Positions 1-6,366 of a DNA stretch of 29,587 nucleotides are shown here, piece by piece. The stretch's first letter is position 1. Each line of letters opens with the position of its first letter. Position numbers and translations under genes: made by a program. The stretch spans positions 1 to 29,587 of the forward strand of contig CABQJK010000023.1 of assembly GCA_902464495.1 (NCBI GenBank). Reading direction: 5' to 3'. Under the pieces are notes generated by a model. It was not told the origin of the DNA. It made no database searches and saw nothing but the letters and a program-made list of their open reading frames with translations. Origin of the DNA: an uncultured Collinsella sp. (GTDB lineage: Bacteria > Actinomycetota > Coriobacteriia > Coriobacteriales > Coriobacteriaceae).

Positions 1-1267
1 CTTAGAGGTCCTCGCGCCAGAAGGGCATGCTCATGCAGCGCGGGCCGCCGCGGCCGCGGGAGAGCTCGGCGGAGGGCACGACGAGAAGGTCCAGGCCCTC
101 CTTGTACAGCACGTCGTTGGTGACGGTGTTGCGGGCGTAGACGCAGATCTTGCCGGGCTCGACGCACAGGGTGTTGGAGCCGTCGTTCCACTGCTCGCGG
201 GAGGCCGCGATCGGGTCGCCGCCGCCGCAGGGGATCAGCTTGACCTGGTCGACGCCGGTGGCGTCCTCCAGGACGTGCTCGAGGGTGTCCTCGATCAGGC
301 GGATGTTCACGTCGCCCGGGTTCTTGCCGGCGGTCAGCTCGTAGACGCGCAGGGTGCCCATGATGGCGGGGTGGATCGTGAACTTATCGACGTCGATCTG
401 GGTGAAGACCGTGTCGAGGTGCATGAAGGCGCGCGAGACCGGGATGTCGAAGGCCAGGATGCGCTCGACCTTGGAGTCGGAGTTCCAGAAGATGTTCTGG
501 GCCATGACGTCGATCGCGGCGGCCTGGGTGCGCTGGGAGATGCCGACGGCGAGGGTCTTCTCGTTGATGTTCAGCACGTCGCCGCCCTCGGTGTGGAACT
601 GGCAGTCGCGGCGGAAGTACAGCGAGACGTCCTTGTAGTCGGGGTGGTACTTGAAGATGTACTTGCCGTACAGGGTCTCGCGGTTGCGGGTGACCGAGTA
701 CATGCGGTTGAGGTTGACGCCCTCGCCGACGACCGCGAACGGGTCGCGGGTGAAGTAGAGGTTGGGCATCGGGTCGATGATCAGGTCGGACTCGGACTCG
801 GAGTTGACCAGGGAGTCGAGGGTCGTGGAGGCCGTGAGGGGCATCTCGATCTCGGACTTGGTCATGCCGGCCATGGTCTTCTTGACGAACTCGAGGTTGT
901 CCTCGATGGAGTCCAGCTTCTCGCGGACGATCTGCGGCATGTGCTGGCCGCGGATGCCTGCCTCGGCGACGTACTGGTCGGTGAACTCGGCGCGGGCGCC
1001 GGGGACCTGGTCGAACACCTCAGCGACGAGGTTCTCCAGATAGAGGACCTCGACGCCCTGGTCCCTCAGGATCTGGGCGAAGGTGTCGTGCTCCTGCTGT
1101 GCGACCTCCAGGAACGGGACGTCGTCGAACAGGAGTCGCTCGAGCTCGTCGGGCGGCAGGTTGAGGAGCTCGTCGCCGGGACGGTGCAGGCAGACCTTCC
1201 TGAGCTTGCCGATCTCGGAAGGCACGTGCAGACCTTTCGTCATGGCCTCCTACCTTTCTTTCGGGCC
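1..1267 (-). repeat. Identical arcA duplication unit, copy 1
   Basis: Bases 1-1267 match 4572-5838 at a constant offset of 4571. I saw no difference in line-by-line reading, and both the sense protein and the antisense frames translate identically. Identity stops abruptly at 1268 (c here, t in the other copy), 24 bases upstream of the start codon. The left end may continue beyond the window. Upstream of the break the two copies are still alignable but diverged, so this is an old duplication whose coding part has been kept identical. Confidence 0.93.
2..1243 (-). CDS. arcA: Arginine deiminase, copy 1
   Basis: Hydrolyses L-arginine to citrulline and ammonia in the cytoplasm, the first step of the ATP-yielding arginine deiminase pathway. 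The 413-residue product has the usual family length and every hallmark: FTRDPF near residue 166, FHTEGGD around 217-223, HLDT near 277, and the C-terminal GGPRCMSMP that carries the nucleophilic cysteine (C403). The stop codon lies at bases 2-4, so the gene is complete. The ATG at 1243 follows an AAGGTAGGAGG-like ribosome site. It has its own promoter and is separated from the upstream aminotransferase by a terminator. Its sequence is identical to the copy at 4573-5814. arcB (ornithine transcarbamylase) and arcC (carbamate kinase) are not in the window and could lie to the left. Identification is secure. Confidence 0.97.
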   Translation of the reverse strand: MTKGLHVPSEIGKLRKVCLHRPGDELLNLPPDELERLLFDDVPFLEVAQQEHDTFAQILRDQGVEVLYLENLVAEVFDQVPGARAEFTDQYVAEAGIRGQHMPQIVREKLDSIEDNLEFVKKTMAGMTKSEIEMPLTASTTLDSLVNSESESDLIIDPMPNLYFTRDPFAVVGEGVNLNRMYSVTRNRETLYGKYIFKYHPDYKDVSLYFRRDCQFHTEGGDVLNINEKTLAVGISQRTQAAAIDVMAQNIFWNSDSKVERILAFDIPVSRAFMHLDTVFTQIDVDKFTIHPAIMGTLRVYELTAGKNPGDVNIRLIEDTLEHVLEDATGVDQVKLIPCGGGDPIAASREQWNDGSNTLCVEPGKICVYARNTVTNDVLYKEGLDLLVVPSAELSRGRGGPRCMSMPFWREDL

Positions 1268-1325
1268 CTTGTCGGGGCCGATTCGTTAGCGCCCCTCCGT
1301 GTGAGGCGTTATTGCTGACGACATA

Positions 1326-1354
1326 TTTATATCCAAAATCAGCTCATACTTCCA
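1326..1354 (-). promoter_or_regulatory. Candidate promoter of arcA copy 1
   Basis: On the minus strand a TATAAA -10 element (1326-1331) sits 17 bp from TGGAAG (1349-1354), a poor -35. The same arrangement at the same spacing exists upstream of copy 2, although the intervening bases differ. The predicted leader is roughly 75 nt. A weak -35 fits a promoter that needs an activator, and paired boxes lie just upstream. Confidence 0.45.
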
Positions 1355-1364
1355 CCTTGCCCCC

Positions 1365-1391
1365 GAACGGTTTTTTATAGGGGGTGAACGG
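1365..1391 (-). promoter_or_regulatory. Tandem GAACGG boxes upstream of arcA copy 1
   Basis: GAACGG occurs at 1365-1370 and again at 1386-1391, a 21-bp period (two helical turns). It lies just upstream of the -35 on the minus strand, where it reads CCGTTC. The pair and its spacing are kept upstream of copy 2 while the 15 bases between differ. This suggests a dimeric activator site. The regulator is unknown. Confidence 0.5.
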
Positions 1392-1727
1392 CATACACAT
1401 ATACTTCACGCATGGCACACTTCGTCTTAATAAAGTGTATTTACGTGCTTAAACGTGTTTTCATCCAAATATCGAATGGAACGAATCTTTGATAAACCAC
1501 CCTCGAATTGCATATTTCCAATAAAGCTATGAATAGAATTAGCGATTCATACCGCGTCTCAACCATTTTCATTTTTATTCAGAAAAAAGTTTGTCCTATT
1601 CATTTCTGGTAAACAAATTACCGTTTACCAGACGCTTGGTACCGTTCACCGGAAGCTCAGTATAAGGCCCAGCGGATACTCGCTTGTCCTACGGCTCCAT
1701 TTGTAACAACTTGACTTCTCGGTATAG
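1392..1727. other. AT-rich intergenic stretch, no gene seen
   Basis: Between the arcA copy 1 regulatory boxes and the aminotransferase terminator the DNA is clearly more AT-rich than the genes around it. It carries no open frame with a ribosome site. The part next to the promoter still aligns loosely with the region upstream of arcA copy 2 (shared blocks around AACGGCATAC and CACTTCG). Apart from the ARG-box-like site I see only short inverted repeats. Confidence 0.6.
1568..1581. promoter_or_regulatory. Possible ARG box (ArgR-type operator)
   Basis: TTCATTTTTATTCA matches 12 of 14 positions of the classical ARG-box half-site pair TGAATWWWWATTCA. It lies about 220 bp upstream of the arcA copy 1 promoter. 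A weaker counterpart (10 of 14) lies upstream of copy 2 near 6162-6175. The surrounding DNA is AT-rich, so chance matches are plausible. Confidence 0.3.
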
Positions 1728-1768
1728 AAAAACAGGCCCGCTCCCTTCGTGGGGAACGGGCCTGTTTT
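1728..1768 (-). terminator. Intrinsic terminator after the aminotransferase
   Basis: AAAACAGGCCCG (1728) pairs with CGGGCCTGTTTT (ending 1768), a 12-bp stem closed by a partly pairing loop. On the minus strand the stem is followed by TTTTTCT. It lies 47 bp past the aminotransferase stop and separates that unit from arcA copy 1. The symmetry also allows plus-strand use. Confidence 0.85.
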
Positions 1769-1815
1769 CGATAATCGTAGGCAGTTATGAACGGCTTTCG
1801 AGGACCGTCGGAATC

Positions 1816-2940
1816 CTAGCGATCGAACTCCGCCAGCGCTTCGTCTAAAAGCCTCAGGCCCTCGCGCAGAACGTCCTCGCTCGCGCAGTAACCCAAGCGC
1901 GCGCCGCAGGGAAGCTCAAAGCGGCTGCCGGGCACCAGCAGCACTCCCCTCTCGGCCAGCAGACGCTTGCAGAACTCCTCATCGTCCTCGGGAATATCCA
2001 GCTGGATAAACGAGGTGGACACGCCCTGCGGGGCCGTCCAGGAGACGCGATGCTGCGTATCGATCCAAGCCTGCGCGATATCGCGGTTGCCAAACACGAT
2101 CTTGCGGTTGCGGTCGAGGATCTTGTCCTTGTGCTCGAGCACATAGGTTGCCAGGGCGTCGTTGAACACACCACCGCAGATCATGGTGTAGTCACGGTAG
2201 GTACGGATGCGGTTGGAAACCTCTTCGTCCGCCACGACCCAGCCCACACGGGCCGCAGGCGTCGAATAGGTCTTGGACACCGAGTTGGTGACGATGGCCT
2301 TCTCGTACACGTCGGCCATCGACATAAAGGACTCGGTGTTCTCGAGCGGCAGGTACACCTCGTCGCACAGCACGTAGGCGCCCACCGAGCGGGCGATCTC
2401 GGCAATCTGGCCGAGCGTATCGGCGTCGAGCACCGTACCGATGGGATTCGATGCGTTGTTGATGCAGATGAGCTTGGTATTGGGGCGCACCAGGCGCTTG
2501 AGCTCCTCGATATCGGGTTTCCAGCCGAGCTCCTCGCGAAGCTCCCAGTACTCGACCTCGGCGCCAAGCGTGCGCGGAATCTCGTAGAGCGGCGCATAGG
2601 TGGGCCACTCGGCGATGACATGGTCGCCGGGCTCGACCACGGCCATGATGGCGTTGAGGTTCGCGCCCGTGCAGCCGTTCGTCTGCAGAATGTGATCGGG
2701 ATTGACCTCGCGGCGGTAGAGTTTGGCGACCTCGGCCTTAAAGTCGGGCGAGCCCTCGATCCAGCCGTAGTTCATCTTCTCGCGGTCCAAGCGCTCGTAG
2801 AACGTGGCGCCGTCCTGCTCGTCGAGCGCGCGCAGCTCGCCCATGGTCAGCGACGAAATCGTCGACTGGGCGATATCCCACGTAGCGCTCTTCTCCCAAA
2901 CGTTGAGCCACTCCTCAACGCCGATTGTCTTGATATCCAT
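1816..2940 (-). CDS. PLP-dependent class I/II aminotransferase of the arginine locus
   Basis: A 374-residue fold-type I aminotransferase. NASNPIG (about 161-167), CDEVY (192-196) and NSVSKTYS with the PLP-binding lysine (about K223) are in order, followed by AARVGW with the carboxylate-binding arginine. The amino-donor substrate is not evident; the position behind an arginine deiminase and a basic amino-acid antiporter suggests arginine or an arginine product. An upstream ATG at 2982 is in frame but would overlap the antiporter gene. I chose 2940 because GGAG lies 8 nt ahead and it leaves a 16-bp gap after the antiporter stop, so the two genes are almost certainly co-transcribed. The N-terminal GVEEWLNVWE segment resembles the family that includes capreomycidine-synthase-like enzymes, a tentative parallel only. 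Confidence 0.88.
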   Translation of the reverse strand: MDIKTIGVEEWLNVWEKSATWDIAQSTISSLTMGELRALDEQDGATFYERLDREKMNYGWIEGSPDFKAEVAKLYRREVNPDHILQTNGCTGANLNAIMAVVEPGDHVIAEWPTYAPLYEIPRTLGAEVEYWELREELGWKPDIEELKRLVRPNTKLICINNASNPIGTVLDADTLGQIAEIARSVGAYVLCDEVYLPLENTESFMSMADVYEKAIVTNSVSKTYSTPAARVGWVVADEEVSNRIRTYRDYTMICGGVFNDALATYVLEHKDKILDRNRKIVFGNRDIAQAWIDTQHRVSWTAPQGVSTSFIQLDIPEDDEEFCKRLLAERGVLLVPGSRFELPCGARLGYCASEDVLREGLRLLDEALAEFDR

Positions 2941-2956
2941 GGCTAGGCTCCAATCG

Positions 2957-4435
2957 CTAGAACACGGGGATGATGCCGGCAAAGGTCATGGGAATCGAGA
3001 TGATGCCCAGGATGGCGATAACGACCGCGCAGATGACCTGGCCCTTGTCCATGGACTGACCGGACTCGGAGAGCGCCTTGCGATAGAACAGGAAGCCGGG
3101 GATATAGCCCAGGCAAGCCAGCAGCAGGAAGCCCCAACCGGTAAAGAGTACGCCCACGACCTGGAACACCAGGGCAAGGATACCGATGAGCATCTGGCCC
3201 GTCTCGCCGCGCTCGCGGGAGAACTTAACCTGATATGCCGCTGCGTAGGCCCAGGTGACGACGATGGTCACGGTGCACATGGAGATGGCGAAGGTGTAGG
3301 CATCGGCAGCGAACGTGGCGATGATGATGAATGCCTCGGTCAGGGCACCGACGATGATCAGTGCCATCTGCGGAGCACCCTTGGCATTGACCTCGCCCCA
3401 CGACTTGGGCAGCAGGCCGTGATCGGCCATCATCGAGGAAACCTCGGCGGGAAGCATGGTAAAGGACAGCCAGGAGCCGCACACCGAAATGATGATGGCC
3501 CAGGAAATGAAGGCGCCGCCCCAGCCGGGAGCAAGCTGCTCGAACACGGTGATGGTGGCGGGCTTGGGAGCCGCAACCAGGTCGGCGTAGTCCACAACGC
3601 CATACGGAATGACGGAAGCGCCGATATAGAGGGTCAGCAGAACGATCAGGCCGATGATGGTGGCGGAGCCGACCTCACTCTTGCGCTTGGCGCGACCGGA
3701 CATGACCGAAGCGCCTTCGACGCCGATGAAGACCCACATCATGATGAGGATGCACTGCGTGACCTGGTTGGCAACGCTTCCGAGCTCAGCATCGTTCGCG
3801 GCGACGATCGTGGCGTTGCGCGCAGCGGTACCCCAGAAGTCGGCGGTGAACACGCCGGCGTTAAAGGCAAAGCAGGAGAACGCGATGAACAGCAGGATGG
3901 AGGCAATCTTGATGACCATGACGATCGCGTTGAATGCCGCAGCGCTCTCGACGCCGCGAATGACCAGGAAGGTGATGCCCCACAGGACAAGCGACACGAC
4001 AACGACGCCGACGACGGCGGGGTTACCGGTCACAGGATCCGAGAACACGCCCGGCATGATCGTGCCCAGACAATAATCGGAACCCAGAACCTGGGCGATC
4101 ATGGTACCAAAGCCAACATTGCCGAGCCAGGCCGAAAGCCAATAGCCCCAGCCCGAGATAAATCCATGGAAGGGACCAAAGCCCTCCTCGGCATAGGCGC
4201 AGGCGCCATCGAGATCGGGGCGCTTGGAGCCAATGTTGGCGAGCGAGAGCGCCAGCATCAAAAAGCCCAGGCCGCAAACGACCCAAGCGACGAGTGCAGC
4301 ACCGGGGGAAGCGACGTTAGCGAGCTGACCGGTCAGAGCGAACACGCCCGTGCCGATGCAGGAGGAAACGACCATGCCGACAAGGCCAAAAAAGCCGACA
4401 CCGTTGGGGTTGTCGACGTGACTGTCTTTAGACAT
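2957..4435 (-). CDS. arcD: APC-family arginine/ornithine-type antiporter
   Basis: An integral membrane amino-acid exchanger of the APC superfamily, basic amino acid/polyamine antiporter branch; 492 residues with about 12 hydrophobic segments. The first helix contains CIGTGVF, the family's unwound substrate motif, and the stretch GWGYWLSAWLGN near residues 95-106 is typical of arginine/ornithine antiporters. In the deiminase pathway such a carrier imports arginine and exports ornithine at no energy cost. A GTG at 4444 is in frame, but the ATG at 4435 has AGGTGA five bases ahead and is preferred. It lies between arcA copy 2 (137 bp upstream) and the aminotransferase (16 bp downstream). Exact substrate is inferred from context; an agmatine/putrescine or lysine exchanger is the alternative. 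Confidence 0.85.
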   Translation of the reverse strand: MSKDSHVDNPNGVGFFGLVGMVVSSCIGTGVFALTGQLANVASPGAALVAWVVCGLGFLMLALSLANIGSKRPDLDGACAYAEEGFGPFHGFISGWGYWLSAWLGNVGFGTMIAQVLGSDYCLGTIMPGVFSDPVTGNPAVVGVVVVSLVLWGITFLVIRGVESAAAFNAIVMVIKIASILLFIAFSCFAFNAGVFTADFWGTAARNATIVAANDAELGSVANQVTQCILIMMWVFIGVEGASVMSGRAKRKSEVGSATIIGLIVLLTLYIGASVIPYGVVDYADLVAAPKPATITVFEQLAPGWGGAFISWAIIISVCGSWLSFTMLPAEVSSMMADHGLLPKSWGEVNAKGAPQMALIIVGALTEAFIIIATFAADAYTFAISMCTVTIVVTWAYAAAYQVKFSRERGETGQMLIGILALVFQVVGVLFTGWGFLLLACLGYIPGFLFYRKALSESGQSMDKGQVICAVVIAILGIISIPMTFAGIIPVF

Positions 4436-4479
4436 AACGGTCACCTTATCTGTTGTTAAATTAACGTCATTAAAGAAGT

Positions 4480-4511
4480 TTGGGGCGGTGCGAAAACCCG
4501 CACCGCCCCAA
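4480..4511 (-). terminator. Hairpin between arcA copy 2 and the antiporter gene
   Basis: A perfect 13-bp stem, TTGGGGCGGTGCG (4480-4492) with its complement (4499-4511), and a 6-base loop. On the minus strand it is followed by ACTTCTTTAAT, a modest U-rich tail. It probably terminates or attenuates arcA copy 2 transcription ahead of the antiporter. Confidence 0.6.
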
Positions 4512-4517
4512 TGGGAG

Positions 4518-4572
4518 ACATCTAATGGCAGCTAGATGTATGTATTAAGACCTGTACGGGTCTTTGAAGACC
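4518..4572 (-). other. Two further short hairpins behind arcA copy 2
   Basis: ACATCTA (4518-4524) pairs with TAGATGT (4533-4539). GGTCT (4559-4563) can pair with AGACC on either side, 4548-4552 or 4568-4572, so two mutually exclusive hairpins are possible immediately after the arcA stop. With the 13-bp stem this makes a structured 3' region. No U-tract accompanies these two. Confidence 0.4.
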
Positions 4573-5838
4573 TTAGAGGTCCTCGCGCCAGAAGGGCATG
4601 CTCATGCAGCGCGGGCCGCCGCGGCCGCGGGAGAGCTCGGCGGAGGGCACGACGAGAAGGTCCAGGCCCTCCTTGTACAGCACGTCGTTGGTGACGGTGT
4701 TGCGGGCGTAGACGCAGATCTTGCCGGGCTCGACGCACAGGGTGTTGGAGCCGTCGTTCCACTGCTCGCGGGAGGCCGCGATCGGGTCGCCGCCGCCGCA
4801 GGGGATCAGCTTGACCTGGTCGACGCCGGTGGCGTCCTCCAGGACGTGCTCGAGGGTGTCCTCGATCAGGCGGATGTTCACGTCGCCCGGGTTCTTGCCG
4901 GCGGTCAGCTCGTAGACGCGCAGGGTGCCCATGATGGCGGGGTGGATCGTGAACTTATCGACGTCGATCTGGGTGAAGACCGTGTCGAGGTGCATGAAGG
5001 CGCGCGAGACCGGGATGTCGAAGGCCAGGATGCGCTCGACCTTGGAGTCGGAGTTCCAGAAGATGTTCTGGGCCATGACGTCGATCGCGGCGGCCTGGGT
5101 GCGCTGGGAGATGCCGACGGCGAGGGTCTTCTCGTTGATGTTCAGCACGTCGCCGCCCTCGGTGTGGAACTGGCAGTCGCGGCGGAAGTACAGCGAGACG
5201 TCCTTGTAGTCGGGGTGGTACTTGAAGATGTACTTGCCGTACAGGGTCTCGCGGTTGCGGGTGACCGAGTACATGCGGTTGAGGTTGACGCCCTCGCCGA
5301 CGACCGCGAACGGGTCGCGGGTGAAGTAGAGGTTGGGCATCGGGTCGATGATCAGGTCGGACTCGGACTCGGAGTTGACCAGGGAGTCGAGGGTCGTGGA
5401 GGCCGTGAGGGGCATCTCGATCTCGGACTTGGTCATGCCGGCCATGGTCTTCTTGACGAACTCGAGGTTGTCCTCGATGGAGTCCAGCTTCTCGCGGACG
5501 ATCTGCGGCATGTGCTGGCCGCGGATGCCTGCCTCGGCGACGTACTGGTCGGTGAACTCGGCGCGGGCGCCGGGGACCTGGTCGAACACCTCAGCGACGA
5601 GGTTCTCCAGATAGAGGACCTCGACGCCCTGGTCCCTCAGGATCTGGGCGAAGGTGTCGTGCTCCTGCTGTGCGACCTCCAGGAACGGGACGTCGTCGAA
5701 CAGGAGTCGCTCGAGCTCGTCGGGCGGCAGGTTGAGGAGCTCGTCGCCGGGACGGTGCAGGCAGACCTTCCTGAGCTTGCCGATCTCGGAAGGCACGTGC
5801 AGACCTTTCGTCATGGCCTCCTACCTTTCTTTCGGGCC
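4572..5838 (-). repeat. Identical arcA duplication unit, copy 2
   Basis: Partner of 1-1267 (offset 4571). Identity ends at 5838/5839, inside the leader and upstream of the ribosome site. The flanks beyond 5839 are homologous but changed by many substitutions and small indels. Confidence 0.93.
4573..5814 (-). CDS. arcA: Arginine deiminase, copy 2
   Basis: Same 413-residue protein as the copy at 2-1243, with no residue difference: FTRDPF, FHTEGGD, HLDT and the catalytic GGPRCMSMP cysteine near the C-terminus are all present. It is the promoter-proximal gene of the arginine locus, followed by the antiporter and the aminotransferase in the same direction, so this copy is the natural partner of the transporter. 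The ATG at 5814 has the same ribosome site as the other copy. A family of hairpins lies behind its stop codon. Having two identical deiminases under separately diverged promoters suggests either increased dosage or expression under two conditions. Confidence 0.97.
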   Translation of the reverse strand: MTKGLHVPSEIGKLRKVCLHRPGDELLNLPPDELERLLFDDVPFLEVAQQEHDTFAQILRDQGVEVLYLENLVAEVFDQVPGARAEFTDQYVAEAGIRGQHMPQIVREKLDSIEDNLEFVKKTMAGMTKSEIEMPLTASTTLDSLVNSESESDLIIDPMPNLYFTRDPFAVVGEGVNLNRMYSVTRNRETLYGKYIFKYHPDYKDVSLYFRRDCQFHTEGGDVLNINEKTLAVGISQRTQAAAIDVMAQNIFWNSDSKVERILAFDIPVSRAFMHLDTVFTQIDVDKFTIHPAIMGTLRVYELTAGKNPGDVNIRLIEDTLEHVLEDATGVDQVKLIPCGGGDPIAASREQWNDGSNTLCVEPGKICVYARNTVTNDVLYKEGLDLLVVPSAELSRGRGGPRCMSMPFWREDL

Positions 5839-5896
5839 TTACTGGCCGAATGTATCAGCGCCCCTCCGTTTGGGACGCTGCTTGCTGACAGCTCTA

Positions 5897-5925
5897 GTTA
5901 TATCCAAAAACCACCCGCAATTCCA
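5897..5925 (-). promoter_or_regulatory. Candidate promoter of arcA copy 2
   Basis: Minus-strand TATAAC (5897-5902) and TGGAAT (5920-5925) with a 17-bp spacer, aligned exactly with the copy 1 promoter. The -35 region is weak in both copies. Confidence 0.45.
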
Positions 5926-5935
5926 CCTCGCCCCC

Positions 5936-5962
5936 GAACGGTCAACAAAGTGCGATGAACGG
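5936..5962 (-). promoter_or_regulatory. Tandem GAACGG boxes upstream of arcA copy 2
   Basis: GAACGG at 5936-5941 and 5957-5962, a 21-bp period, in the same place relative to the promoter as in copy 1. The 15 bases between the boxes share little with copy 1, so the boxes appear selectively conserved. Confidence 0.5.
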
Positions 5963-6309
5963 TATATCGCATATGATTCCCCCATGATGCACTTCGGTTC
6001 TCTAAAGTAGGTTTTCAAAGGTAAACGTTCTTTTTTCTGAAGAATCAAGCCAGATTGCATAAATAACTTCGCGTTTACGAACTGCATATCGAAAACGGTT
6101 TTCTGCATATATATAACGCTTGTCCACGATTCGATTTGGATTCGATTATATTCAGCTTGCAATCATTCTTATTCATATATTCTCACCAGTTGAGTGAGGA
6201 TACAGATTGCTAGCAAACCGAGACGGGCGGTTAGTTGTATGCCTTGACAGCGTAAGAAGTAGGTAAAGATACCGTTCGCGCAATACGTCCGTGCCACAAG
6301 TCGACTAAA
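5963..6309. other. Divergent intergenic region between arcA copy 2 and ppk1
   Basis: An AT-rich stretch of about 350 bp without a credible gene. An open frame on the minus strand (5839-6162) runs across the conserved promoter, has no ribosome site and looks random. A 13-bp palindrome, GAAAAC-g-GTTTTC (6090-6102), lies between two CTGCATAT repeats (6081-6088 and 6102-6109, 21 bp apart) and may be an operator. A weak ARG-box-like match lies near 6162-6175. Confidence 0.5.
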
Positions 6310-6337
6310 TTGAGACAATAGTGATTAGTGTTAGGCT
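6310..6337 (+). promoter_or_regulatory. Candidate ppk1 promoter
   Basis: TTGAGA (6310-6315), 16 bp, then TAGGCT (6332-6337). Transcription would start near 6344, giving a leader of about 23 nt to the ATG at 6367. This argues against the in-frame GTG at 6328 being the start codon. Confidence 0.5.
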
Positions 6338-6366
6338 ACCGTCCCCTGTGGGGACTGAACGGACAG

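Noticed and set aside
275..1318. Very long plus-strand frame antisense to arcA (and its twin at 4564-5958)
   Set aside because: Repetitive Val/Leu/Asp/Gly composition typical of the mirror of a high-GC gene. The same effect explains long frames opposite pta, ackA, ppk1 and the dipeptidase.
1..5838. Assembly artefact as the source of the identical arcA copies
   Set aside because: Both copies have distinct but homologous upstream flanks, which a misassembly of one gene would not create. Long reads would still be worth having.
5839..6162. Minus-strand open frame of 107 codons upstream of arcA copy 2
   Set aside because: It covers the conserved promoter region, has no ribosome site, and the homologous stretch upstream of copy 1 does not keep the frame.
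6328..6366. Upstream GTG start for ppk1
   Set aside because: The codon falls inside the proposed promoter spacer, has no ribosome site, and adds residues not seen in the family.
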